From the NCBI GenBank assembly GCA_023627715.1, contig JAMAHW010000089.1:1-64000 (forward strand): a DNA stretch of 64,000 nt, read 5' to 3'. The notes beneath the pieces were generated by a model, which had not been told where the DNA came from, made no database searches, and saw only the letters and a program-made list of their open reading frames with translations. Source of the stretch: Periconia sp. R9002. Taxonomy: Eukaryota > Ascomycota > Dothideomycetes > Pleosporales > Periconiaceae. Shown here one piece after another: positions 45,670 through 56,935 of this stretch (positions are counted from its first letter, which is position 1; every line of letters begins with the position of its first letter). The translations under genes were made by a program, and so were the position numbers.

Positions 45670-46255
45670 AGTAGTTTTGGGTGGGTTTGGGGTTGATATA
45701 GTTGGTCGTGTAGAACACTGGCACCTCCTCGCTCACCCGCTCTGGAGGTATCCACAACCAGAGAAAAAAAAAGATGAAAAGAAAGGCACAAACACAAAAC
45801 AAACCAAATCAAACAACGTCTCATTCCATTCCACCCTCTCAGTCTGGCCCGCGTCCATTGGCAGGTTTAATTTATGTTACTGCTAACTTCTGATTGATTT
45901 CCCGACGCATTATGCATCTACACTCCCGAGGTCCAATGCAACCTGAACCGTAATCCATGCTTCACACTAGAACACAAGAAGAAGAAAAAAAAATGTCCAC
46001 ATAATGCCAGAGGCGAGGAGACACACACACACACACACATACGTGTCCACCCCAGTCCAGCGTTGCCCCATTCCGCCCGTCCGGAAAATAGTACCGCAAA
46101 AAGTTTCCTAGTCACCCCGTCGGTGAATTCGATGATGCAGACAGCCACGGTGCAAGACGAAACCGTTGCCCGAGGAAACCCCTGGGGTCACTGCCCAGTG
46201 CGCTCGACATCTCCCCTGATCGATGCTCAGATACCCCGACAGAGTCGCGTCTTGC
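45670..46255. other. Intergenic with CA repeat
   Basis: No gene. A (CA)n microsatellite of about 20 bases lies at 46021-46040. The end at 46255 should hold the dcn1 3' untranslated region. Confidence 0.5.
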
Positions 46256-48037
46256 TCAGTACTCCATCGATTCCGGCTGAGCGCCACCACCCCGCTTCTC
46301 CGATTTGACCCATTCGACAAACTCATCAATGACCGACGGCCACGACGCATCCTCGTTCCAGAAGCCCAGCGTGCCGTCCTCCAGCGACAGCTCTGCGAAC
46401 TTGAGCGTTTGGTTCCACATGTCGCGGTTGACGCTCTTCTTCCACTTGGTCTCGAGGAACTCCTTCCACCACGTGAGCCAGGGAGCACCGGGAGCGTCCC
46501 ACTTGATAGGTGACTGTGGCGAGCTGAAGAGCAGTTCCCAAAAGGTCAAAGCCATTTCCAACCCTACGCCCTTCTGATTCCCAGTCTTGCCGACAACAAA
46601 GCTATACTTATAGACCTTGTTGAAGACGTCCTTGTCGGAAGATATGCTTTTTTTGAGAGACTTTATGTGCGCCTTTTGCTTATCGAGGGTATCGGCACTA
46701 CTGTAAGTCAGCAATCCAATCTCCTAAACATGAAGGAGTGAATCTCACCCTACGGCGGTCCATCCATTCACAAATCCCTCTCGGGTCATTTCGCCCATGG
46801 TAGGAGATTGAACCACCTCAGAGGCAATCAACACATCAAGACCCTCCACATCGACGTCCAGCTTTCCAAAGTAGGTCATCGTGCCTTCGGTTCCGACAGT
46901 GTCCGGCGCGTTGTCCACATCTTCTCTGTATGAGTCGAACAGTTTGTTCAAGTTGGCTTTCGTTCCAGAAGAGGCACCTGTGTTGCCGCTGCCAGAAAAG
47001 AAACTGCCAATCTGTTAGCCATGCTTGAGCGTAAAGAATACACAACAAATAAAAGCAAATTAGAATCCAGTACGTCTTCAAGGTTCGGAAATTCATGGTG
47101 CTAGCAGTTGTCGCGTTTTCGAACGTGGGTGGCTTGGATACAGGCAGGTTCGAGATACTTCTGCGTCGCGATGGTGGGATAGGTGGAAGGGAAGAGGTGT
47201 GCTGAGAGGATATGATCCTTGTGGTCTAGTTGAGCAGCCGGAGACATGTCAGTGGATGCCTCATGGCTGTCAAGTACGTCGGGGCGTACCTCTATCACCA
47301 CAGTAAGCGGTGGTGATTGGTTTAGGTGAGATAGCGTTGCTTTCATAGATCGAGTAGAATGCTGTGTTGACGAATAAGTCGACGAACCGGAGCTGGTACG
47401 ACTCGTGCCCGAGGCGCTGGAGTTCTGGCGCGATCTTCGGTGTCGACCCGCAAGCTGTTTAGCCCTATCGTCCGATGCGCCGAACATGGCTTTGGACACT
47501 GGATTGCTGATAGGTATGATCGTGTAAGGTGTCCAAGTATCGAGGATGGAAAACAGAGCAGAAAACTGTGTTGTAGTCGGAGCGAAGTGACATGACTCCA
47601 TACTCAAGGCAACTGTTAAGCGTGGGTATGGACGTAGGCAAGAGCAGAGGAGCGAGCCAGCAGGTGTGGTCCAGGGTAAGAACATTGGTGGAATCCCTAT
47701 CCAGTAGGTGTCCATTCTCCGCAGGTAATCATGATCCAGCCCAGGCAGTCCCCGTCTTCACCTTCCGTGTATTGCAACGCGCAATCAAAAATAAAATAAA
47801 ACTGTAAACTTACGCATTCACAGCCGCCTGAGCATCCCAGCCCGCAGTCTTCAAATACTAGAACCCCGTTAGCTTTTGCAAAAACAGCCGAGGAATAGAT
47901 TGCATCTTTGGGCCAGAAGAGCATCGTTTCAATTCTGGGTGTGAACTCACCCGTATAGCCATATTCCGATCTTGCTGCGTGAACTGCGTAAACTGTTGGA
48001 TTGCAGCCTTTTGTTGAGCATTGTACCCTGGAGGCAT
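46256..48037 (-). CDS. dcn1: Dcn1, cullin neddylation co-E3
   Basis: Binds the Nedd8 E2 Ubc12 and the cullin winged-helix domain to speed attachment of Nedd8 to cullins. Exons on the minus strand: 48037-47951, 47857-47814, 47003-46749 and 46700-46256, giving 276 aa. The N-terminal UBA-like domain runs MPPGYNAQQKAAIQQFTQFT to YLKTAGWDAQAAVNAFFSGS. The PONY domain follows, including LNKLFDSYREDVDN, VLIASEVVQSPTMGEMTREG and the cullin-binding C-terminus with GLEMALTFWELLF and LGFWNEDASWPSVIDEFVEW. The second intron is 810 bp, about ten times longer than others here, and contains a 204-aa ORF. The substrate cul4 lies about 18 kb away. Confidence 0.93.
47101..47715 (-). CDS. Hypothetical ORF inside dcn1 intron
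   Basis: 204 codons, same strand as dcn1, wholly within its 810-bp second intron (47004-47813). It starts MDTYWIGIPPMFLPWTTPAG. It includes a Ser/Arg-rich stretch (RHRRSRQNSSASGTSRTSSG). No family is recognised. It could be a nested gene, an inserted sequence or a chance open frame; the length is long for chance but not decisive. Confidence 0.25.
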   Translation of the reverse strand: MDTYWIGIPPMFLPWTTPAGSLLCSCLRPYPRLTVALSMESCHFAPTTTQFSALFSILDTWTPYTIIPISNPVSKAMFGASDDRAKQLAGRHRRSRQNSSASGTSRTSSGSSTYSSTQHSTRSMKATLSHLNQSPPLTVVIEVRPDVLDSHEASTDMSPAAQLDHKDHILSAHLFPSTYPTIATQKYLEPACIQATHVRKRDNC

Positions 48038-49663
48038 GTTTGCGTCAGATAAATATTTTTCGTCCTCTGCTCTTCCAATAAGCCGCGAAACCGCGAAGTG
48101 CTATTCTAATTTCTGCCCCCTGTGGGATTCCTTATTCGTGAGTCGTATACCCGGGGACGGTGTTTGTTGGCCGGGGGCGTTGTTGCTCGCTCGATGATCT
48201 GAAGAATCACGGACCGCCTTGGTTCGAGAAGGACGATATCGGAGGAAGATGAGGCGTAGCCGTGAGCAGTGATTGAGGTTTCGTGGGCGCAGTCGCTCGA
48301 TGGTGTAGGCGCTCGATATTGTGTGGGGTAAAGAAGGCGAGCGGTGGGCGGAAGTAATTCCAATCTCGAAGGTCTCGTCGTTGAAGATGGAACACCTGTT
48401 GCTCTCGGGCGGCTCGGCTGGTAGCAGAACAGACGACGTGAAAAGAAGATTTGGCGTCGGTCGCACAATCGAGGCGTCGTGTATGTAGTGTGGAAGGGTA
48501 TGACCTGTAGGTAGGCTGCAGGTTGCAAGGCGTCTAGGCAACCCAACCCCCACCGCTGCGCCAGATAGGTACCCCTCCATAGTGGCCCGATTGGCTTAAG
48601 CTTGTCCCATAGACATATCTCCCTCCAAAACACCAACAAGAACAGAAGGAAAAAGGAAAAGACGTGAGCCAAAAAGCTTACCAGATCTCGCCTTCTTTCC
48701 CTTCACAACATCCGCGTCCCCCGTGTCGCTCGCCTTGCGTTTCGGCATCTCTCTTCTCCAGCCCTTCGCCCGCTCTCTGTTATCGACCTTCGTTTCGCCG
48801 ATCCGATCAAATATCCGCTCCTATGTATGTACGTGCGTCACGGACGAAAATAGAGATGGGTTGTGAAAGAGACGTTTGGTCAGGCAGGCAAATGGAGATC
48901 TAGTCGGGTTGATACATGATACGGGAAGAAAGAAAAAAGTCTGTGCGTCTGAAATGTCAAAAAGGTGATTTTGTGCTTCCAAATATGTAAGGAGCGACAG
49001 GTGCATTGAATAATATCGAGCTACTAATTTGTCATTCACCTCCAGGGAAAACGGTTGGGCGGCCTTGTGGTTTTGTTACCTACCTACCCCTCGCGTTTGC
49101 TGGTTGTTTGTCCGTGCTGCCTTTGATTGTACATGAACATGCAAGCATAGAGGCGGGCGATCACCGGGTTGGAAGCTAGATGATAATATTTGGTTTTCTT
49201 TGTCCTGCCTGGGATGGAGTGGGAAAGTGCGATGGAGTGGAATTGCAATAACAATTCAGCGGGTGAGATGCCGCAGAGCCCATGTCTCAATGTCTTCACG
49301 CTGAAGGGTAAAATTGGGAAACCGAGGGTAGTGAATGAACAAGGGAGGTGTGAGCATAAGTGATATTCACAGTCTGCCAGGATCCCATCTACATATACCA
49401 TGTTTCCAACGTACAGAACTAGGCATTCCCACGGCCGTAGCCATAGATATTTGAAGACGACGAAAAAGCCAGACGCGCTACAAATCGATGGATATACACA
49501 CTATCCGGAGAGAGATATGAAAAGCAAACATATACATACTGTAGCCACTGTTGGGAGAACAAACGACGACTCGACACCAAAAAAGAAAATCATCTCTACA
49601 TATCCTACTCATACGCATTCCCCTTAATGTTTCGATAGGATATTCGTGCAATACACATTACCA
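48038..49663. other. dcn1 upstream region and mvp1 3' side
   Basis: No firm gene. Two overlapping minus-strand open frames of 159-188 codons (48101-48672) lack family signals and probably belong to the dcn1 leader. A possible small exon starts at 48748. From 48900 to 49660 nothing is recognised. Confidence 0.4.
48682..48748 (-). other. Candidate NLS-bearing 5' exon
   Basis: ATG 48748 opens MPKRKASDTGDADV then VKGKKARS, ending at a G|GTAAGC donor. This looks like a nuclear-localisation leader. Joined to an AG at about 48083 it would read in frame (AEDEKYLSDAN) into the dcn1 start, giving a longer nuclear-type isoform. That acceptor (GAAGAG) is poor, so this is speculative. Confidence 0.25.
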
Positions 49664-52067
49664 TTAATCGCCCAAGGGCATTCCATCCACCTCTTCGCTC
49701 AGTGCTCGCCAGTTATCTGCCTGCAACTCTGCGTACTTGACGCGTTCCTGGCTCCAGTCCTGGTGTAGGCGGCTGATATGGTATTGGCTCTGCTGGAAGT
49801 AGAGAAGTTCGTCGCGAATGCATTCTTTGATGAAAACGCCTCGTGCATGCTGCTGTACTATGCTTTCCTTGTCCTTTGCAAACGGGTTAGTGCCACGGTC
49901 AAACACAGTAGCGTATCAAGTAGCATCACTCACCCTGAAAATGGCCTCCTCAACCTTCTCCGCCTCTCCAGGTTTGATCAGATCGGCAGCCTTGCTACGG
50001 ATGGCTTGCAGTTTTTGCTCGTTCTTTGCTATCCGCTGCTCCAGATATGGGATGTTGTCCTTTGCATACTTTTCCCGTCGATCAAACATGTCCCTCATGC
50101 TGACCAGCGTATCTCTTTGCCTCTTCAAATCCTCCAGCACACCTTCTTCCCAGCCCCGGGCCTCATCCTCCAACAGTGCTCTAGATTGGTCCAGATGCTT
50201 AGCGGTGGAGTTGAGTCCTTCATTCAGTAGCGGGATATCATTTGTTTCAGCGGCATAAGTGTCCTTGGAGGCTTCCCTCAGTGCCTGTAAACCAGCGGCG
50301 AAGCGAGCGTACTCGGCAGCCATTCCCTCGTTTCTTTTGGTCATCCGCTCCATCATATTGCACAGACCAATGTACGTCTCTGCGGAACGGCGAACACCAG
50401 AGCGAACCGTATCGAAAAGCTCAGGTAGGGTCTTGGGAAGAGAGTCCTCTAGGTCTGGTGGCAGTGCTTTCCCAGTGAATTCTTCCTGGACAGAAAGATT
50501 CGCCTGCTTGCGCCATACAGCAAGTTCCTAACAACCGTCAGCGCTTTGGACACAATTGTGGTGATACTGATGAGCCTACCGTAGGTACAGTTAAAAACAT
50601 GATTACGAGCTGTTCTTGACCCAACACAGGGTGTCTGACAAGCGCATTGGTGAACCGCGCCAAACCTCTTCTTCTCTTCTCGACAAAACTCGCGTCGGTA
50701 GCTATGTAATTACCATTGACTAAGGATATACTCAATTAATGACAACAACCTCGGCGAACAGTGAGACTTACTTGCAACCCTCTTTGGGGGGAGTAGAGGT
50801 AGCTGACGGAACGGGTACCGCTTGTGCAAGCAGTCCAACAGCCATACAAAGTCACTATATCTGCGGACGACTTTGCTATTCCGGCGAGCGCTAGTGACCT
50901 CGTAATTGCGGTGCTGAAAAAGGAACATGCCCTCTTTCTCTGCAATTGTTGTGACGGTCACATTCTCCTCGGGACCGGTTCCTGCAATGCGCCCACCTCC
51001 CAAAGACCTGCCCAGTCCCTCCAAGGGACCCGGTGCATTTTCTCTGGTAGATGACGAGGGCTGTTCGAATCCTTCGCCTCCTATTGTTGGAGCTGAGAAA
51101 CCCTGATTTGAGCCTCCATTATAGCCGCCCCATCCACCTTCGCTACCGTACGAGCTCGGACGTGGATATGTTTGGTCATTAGGACGGCTCGCCCCCAAGG
51201 TCGAAGTGCTGGTGGTAAATTGGCTTGTTGTTCTTGTGGCGCTTGGCATATTGGCACCATTGGTCTGGCTGGATTCGTTCGTGTAGCTGGAATGATTGTG
51301 ACCACGGTGCAAATCTGGGCTTCCCCAAGGATCCGCCTCGGGATCGCCAAACGAAGGTTTTCGAGCAGAAGCACGCGACCTGCCCGGCGTGGAGGTTTGC
51401 GGCGCGGGAGACGCCTGAGGCGATGGTTGCGGCGGAGGTTCTTGTGGGGTAGCTGTAGGCTCAGGGGGAGTAGGCTCCGGTTTGGAGCTCCTGGGCAATG
51501 ATACCGACGGCACAGGAAGATCTAACGCGGACATGGTGTTAGTTGAAGCTAGTGATGGAGCTCGTAACACCGCGACAACTCTTCACACTTACTGCGCTTC
51601 CTCTCATCAACACTGTCAAGTGTAACGTCATCACCTTCTTGGGCGAGGCCAATCAGCGCATAGAGGACATTGAACTCGTTCCTGCCCAAAACGGTTGCAT
51701 CCTGGCCTGGTTGCACAACAATCTCCAGAATCTTGGACTGCGTGTCATTGGGTAGACCGCTGCTACCCAACAGCTTCTTCAAGCTGTCGATGCTTATGCC
51801 GTTGCCTGCGCCATGTTCATCTTCTAGCAACAGGTCGTATGCGTCAATGTACGAGTCGGGCACGTCGGATGCAGGAAGTAGTGACTTGACGAGCGATCCA
51901 CGTCCTGGCTTCTTTGGCGTGGGGAAACCCCATGGTGAGTCGTCGCCGCCCTGGAAATCATCGGCGAACAAGCTATCGCCCGTAGGCTTTGGGTCGTCGT
52001 CGAAAAGCGACGATGTTTGTTTGGGGTTCGGGCGCGAGGGCAGATCGTCATCGCCGAAGAGAGACAT
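49664..52067 (-). CDS. mvp1: Sorting nexin Mvp1 (SNX8 type)
   Basis: PX-BAR protein that binds PI3P and sorts cargo from endosomes towards the Golgi and vacuole. Exons on the minus strand: 52067-51593, 51521-50772, 50719-50580, 50527-49934 and 49873-49664, giving 722 aa with all junctions in frame. The N-terminus (MSLFGDDDLPSRPNPKQTSS) leads to an EH-like helical part (SLKKLLGSSGLPNDTQSKIL). A Pro/Ser-rich linker follows. The PX domain has the phosphoinositide-binding RRYSDF and the PPKR and RRRGL motifs. The BAR-type coiled coil runs from about residue 460 and ends at QADNWRALSEEVDGMPLGD. Domain order and length match fungal Mvp1. Confidence 0.93.
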
Positions 52068-53024
52068 GGTTGTGGCTGCTTGCGACAGCGGAGATGGATC
52101 TGATTGTAGTTGCGCACGATTTACCAGACCATAGAGGGCGCTTCGGAATTGCTGCGTCCAGTTGGATCAGAGGGGTGGGGATCAGATGGGACGCTCGAGG
52201 CGACGATAACATGGTCAGAGAGCCGTCGTCACTCGAGCTCTGATATGGCGTGTAGCGTGCCAATCAGGTATGAAGGTGGCCCCAGCTCTCACCAGGGGCG
52301 GATTGACCTAGGTAAGTATCCGTCCCACTCTACCTACTGTGTCTGTACATGTATGTATCTGTCCCTCACAATGCAGTCTTGGACTGCTACATCCCATAAT
52401 GTAATTAAAAAATATGTAGAGATAGCGGTTGGTGGTATAGAAGAGTGCCTGCTATTCGCAGACACCCAATATCATCACATTAGTGACAAGTTAAATACCA
52501 ATATCGCTCTATCTACATAAACACACAGTACATCCTGCGAAACCTGGACTACCGTTTCTTTTAATTGAAGCACATATGTTCTTCGATTCAGAGCCATGCT
52601 AAGACGAGTAATGCATCGCGATTCGTTACGTCTTCAAGCTACATACCCTCCACCACTTTTTCTTCAAACGTATATATCCTTCTCGCACCACAACTGCCAA
52701 AATCCAAATCGAGTAGAGCGTGAGTAGCTCGACGGGGGTATCATGGATGGAGGCAATCCCAAACAAAACCAAACAAACGGAAGATGAAAGACAAGACGAT
52801 AAAAGAAAAAGAAAAAGTCTCCACCCTCCATGGAGAACCATAAAAACCATGATGCACAATTCCCTTTTGATTCGCCAATAATGATGCTGATGCAATGTGT
52901 TTCGGTAATGCTTCCGTCCCTCTTTCGCAAATAGTGATACGCCATTTCGTTAAATCCAATATGTACTCCGGTGTAATCAAGTATTAATTAAGAAAGCAGC
53001 GTAGGTAGACTTCGCGTCCATCGG
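52068..53024. other. Intergenic, mvp1 promoter side
   Basis: No supported gene. The part next to 52068 is the mvp1 promoter and that next to 53024 the palH 3' region. Short overlapping open frames have no family features. Confidence 0.5.
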
Positions 53025-55419
53025 CTACCTGTCGTGGTCGGTCCGTGTGGGGTGTGAAGGAGAGGTGGTATATGATCGAGCAGCAGCGTCTGTTGAAGAC
53101 TGGTGAGGTGCAGCCTCTAGCGACATGTTGCGAACTTCAGTTCCTAGAGGAACCGAAGTTAAACGCGTTTGGCCGTCGTTCTGCTGCTCATCGGTCTGCT
53201 GACGCATGCTCGATCTTTGAAATGTCTCCGGAGTGAATCTTATACGTGAATTGCGGCTGGATGAGGGCTGGCTCTGTTCTTGTTGCCTTGCAACAGGAGA
53301 GGCATCCTGCTGGGTCGACCGTTGATCACTCTCTTCGGTAGTGGGTGGTGTAGAGCGGGGGGTGTCGTTGTCGACTTGCGGTCCAGCTTCAGTACTAGAC
53401 GATGCTTGTTGATTCAATATCTCTGGTGACCACGTTCTTCCACGAGGCTGAGCCGGAATGATTGTGACCGGTAGATTGATTTCAGGCTGTTCTGCGTCTT
53501 CCGTCTTTGATCTGAACCTCTCGCCTTGTTGAGCGGCAAACGTGCCTAGTCGGTCTTTCAAAGCTAATCCCGTATAATTTCGCTGGGGTATGTTAACAGG
53601 AACATCGTCAACTACGAGTGGCTCGATGACACGCCCACGCTGTACCTCTGGTGGAGGTGAGCGGCCTTTTCGCCGAAATGGATTCACACTAGCAACTGTC
53701 TGCCAGTTCCATCGACTTTTGTTTGTAATAGGGGGATTCGGTCCAGTTTCGAGGATACCCTTTTCGGGATCCCGATCTAAATCCTCCTTGAAGGTATCAA
53801 TCGTGCTGTCACTTGCAGGCGCCGGGCCATTTTCTGAACGCTCTTGGATAGCGTTTGGAATCACAGGTGGAGATTCGCTGACAGTGTGATAGCGCACGGC
53901 ATAAACGGTGCTGTCCGCACTTGCGGTGTCCGTTCTACTGACGGGAGATGCAATCGCTGGTGGAGGGGTTGATATCGGTATGTACGTGCGTGAATCTCTG
54001 TTGCTGCGTTGGGCAGACTCGGATCGACGGACGGCTGGAGGTGGTGCCGGAATGTGAATGGTTCGCTTTTTGCGGGCTTCTGTTTTTGGTGTTTCTTTCC
54101 TCGTCCGAGCCAGTCTATGTGCAATATTAGCGAAGCGAGCGGTGTGCCCGCTCGTGAACACGCCGCCGCTTCCGCCATCTCCAGACTTCTTCTCATCGCG
54201 GGGCCACGTGACTTCATGTGATGGTGTTGTATCCAGCATTTCATCCCCATCATAGATTTCTCTTCCCAGAATACCGTCTTTCTTCTCTTCTCTTTCTAGA
54301 GCTTCAATCCGTTCTACCCACTCCCAAACAATAACACTAGCGGCTGCGGCTCCGACCCATCTGAAATAATCTCCCCACCCAGCAATGGTATAGTTGGAGA
54401 TGTCGGTAATAAAGAAGACCACGGGGGTCAAAATGGCAACAAAGGATAAAAAGGCTACAAGGGAAAGGTTCCACATCATAGGGTGGTAAAAAGCGTATCT
54501 TCGTTTTGTGATGGCGTAATACATGACCCAGGCTGCGTAGAGCATGCTCAGGGACAGTTGGAAAAGGTAGCTGAGGGCGGGGATGGCGGTCTCGAAATCT
54601 CGGGGGCTGCTTTTATTGCTGTAAGGTCCGAAGCTGTTGAGGGAGGTAAAGGTGATGTCTAAAAGTATGAGGGCAAATCCAACCCATTTGATGATGACCT
54701 TCTCTTTATGCCTGGGGAAAAGGCGAATCAAGGTCTGGACTTGGGCAAGCCAAAGGAATATGTCGGATATGAGGCGCGACACCTTGATTTCCATGCCGGA
54801 GACGACTTCGTCACGTAACTTCATGGCATCCATGTATCCCCCATTGTACTGTTTTTCGGCGATCTGGAAGGTGTCGGCGGTGGCCAAGGTAAGGGAAATG
54901 GCGACAGTCAGGGCTGCCACCTTCTGCAACCACGGACGCGACCCTACTCCGATAATAGATCCTCCTCCTGTAGCACCTCCGATCATGCCGCGTCTTCCCA
55001 TCAACCCCGATCTCCCTGAGGGTCCTCCAACGAAAAAGGTACGTGGCGTGATTATGAGCATGATGACGAGCATCCAGGCGATGACGGTGGCGGCGCCTGT
55101 CGCGTAGGCTTGGGGGGTGATGGAGGCGTGAAAGGGGTCTCGCATGTCGGCAATACTCGATATGCCTGTGTCGTTGCCATCGTGGTTGACCTGGGCTTGA
55201 GCGCTAGGCGGACATTGGGGAACGAAGAGGGCGTCGGCTTCGAGTTCGATGTAGTGATCTGGCGATATTTGGATGACGCCCAACGAGGGCAGTTTGAAGG
55301 AGGCGCAGTTCTATAAAAGCAACGACGGTTAGCAGACATAATGTATAGGTAGTGGTCGCGATACTCACGCGAGAGGCCTGGTTGCCCGTGGGCTGCGCCC
55401 TTTTCCACCACTCCTTCAT
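53025..55419 (-). CDS. palH: pH-sensing membrane protein PalH/Rim21
   Basis: Plasma-membrane sensor of alkaline pH; it signals through an arrestin (PalF) to processing of the transcription factor PacC. Exons on the minus strand: 55419-55369 and 55310-53025, giving 778 aa. The first exon encodes 17 residues (MKEWWKRAQPTGNQASR). Seven membrane segments are visible in the first half, including AWMLVIMLIITPRTFF, LISDIFLWLAQVQTLIRLF, IKWVGFALILLDITF and LSYLFQLSLSMLYAAWVM. The TSLNSFGPYSNKSSPRDFE loop and YYAITKRRYAFYHPMMW are typical. The long cytosolic tail is Ser/Pro/Arg-rich and disordered, as in the family, where it binds the arrestin. Confidence 0.93.
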
Positions 55420-56539
55420 GCTCGGCGGCTATACTGGTCCAGCAGCAATGAGCGGCAGAGCGTCGTGTCCCATGTCATTCAGCAGCGAGGCGACATGGTG
55501 ATGTCAAGGTGGGTGCGAGTAGGTGCAGAATGCAGATGGGGTCAAAAGGGCAAGCGGCGGGTTCGAGGTGAGGCGTGGGCAGCCGTCGTCTTGGGGGGGA
55601 ACAGCAGGAAAGGCTTGAGTGCCCTTGGCGCAGCTTGAGAGGCGGATGGGGGGAACTGGGGCAGCACGGGGCTGGCTGCAACAGACAGCCTCTCAGACGC
55701 ACACGGTCGGGCTAACGCTCCGAGTGGGTATAGCGCCAGATAAGCGTGCCCAGGCCCCTCCCCCCTCGCCTTCACTCTGCCACGCTTCCCTACCTTTGTA
55801 CATACTGTCTCCCTTTTCTCCTATCAATCCTTCCTATAAAAACAACATCATCGAACATACATTGATCGTCCCTGACTTGACTGTCCACCTCGTTAACCCC
55901 CCGGAACCAGCACACCAGTCGCTGATCTTCCGTCCATATTGCCACCAACCTTGGCGTCACTCTGTTGTTGTTTGTGCTTGTCCGAAATAGAAACACGTCT
56001 AATCAGCAGCCGCACGGTAGTTGTGTACATCTGTACGGTACATACATTGATTGAGAAGATTATGCTCATCACACATGTCGTGCTCAGCTGCTGCTGTTGA
56101 AATATCTCATGTACTCCGCCTTTGCTCACCCCGGCGACTTCCCGTCGGCCGGTAGTGTTCCACCTCCAACTTGTCCCTCAATGTGATATCCATTGCTGCC
56201 AACGGAGCGCAATACACAACCCTTTTCGTCATTCGCGGGAAAAATACCCTCGGCCTATTTAACGATTTACCGTACAGTTGCACTGATCAATATCCTCACC
56301 CTTTTCCTCCTCGTACATGCTGGCTGTGATGACGGACGCTGCAACCCAGACACAGTCAGCCGTCATAGCCAATAACATTGCCTCGGATACCATCTCGCGT
56401 CTAGAACGCCTTAGTTACAAAAGCACAAAAAATCATGAAAAAAAGGGCCTTTTGCACACTGTACGCATCATTCACTATCCGACACGACACATCATAACTA
56501 GCGCTTTTGTACGCGTGGTGCACAGATGGTGGATGTGGT
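55420..56539. other. palH upstream region
   Basis: No supported gene. Short open frames in both directions lack family signals. Confidence 0.5.
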
Positions 56540-56935
56540 CGATACTAAACGGTGAACCCCCTAACCTCTTGTCTGCAAAAGAAGCTTGTGCTCGAAACGC
56601 CTCCCTCGCTCAAAAGCGTCACCCACCTGCAAATGAGTATCACTGGGCACGGTGCTGATTGGGTGTTCTACCGCCGTTATAAGAAGCCTCAAGACTGTCT
56701 TCCTTTATTGACGCACTTGGATTTCCAGAACAGCGCTATGCACCCCTCGAACCTACGTTACTTCGTCCTATGGCTGGTACCAAACCTTCAGCATTTGAGC
56801 TTTAAACAGGTTAAGTTGCTGTACACTCTAGACGATGAGTGGTATAGCGAAGACAACGACTACTTACCCTGGACATATCTCATGCAGCAACTGTTGGAAC
56901 ACCCTAATATCCATCTCTACAGTCTGCGAAGCTAG
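56540..56935 (+). pseudogene. Fragment of F-box/LRR-like hypothetical protein
   Basis: A frame reading from about 56552 (NPLTSCLQKKLVLETPPSL) has leucine-rich spacing such as LPLLTHLDFQNSAMHPSNLR and VPNLQHLSFKQVKLL. It ends in a stop at 56935. This resembles the C-terminal part of the many fungal F-box/LRR-type hypothetical proteins. No F-box is visible upstream, where the frame is interrupted. I infer a truncated remnant; a small intact gene cannot be excluded. Confidence 0.3.

Noticed and set aside
46019..46042. CA dinucleotide run considered as a CRISPR or regulatory repeat
   Set aside because: Plain microsatellite; no spacer structure, and CRISPR arrays are not expected in a fungal nuclear genome.
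48101..48672. Two overlapping minus-strand ORFs of 159 and 188 codons
   Set aside because: They overlap each other in different frames, show no domain and sit in the likely dcn1 leader.
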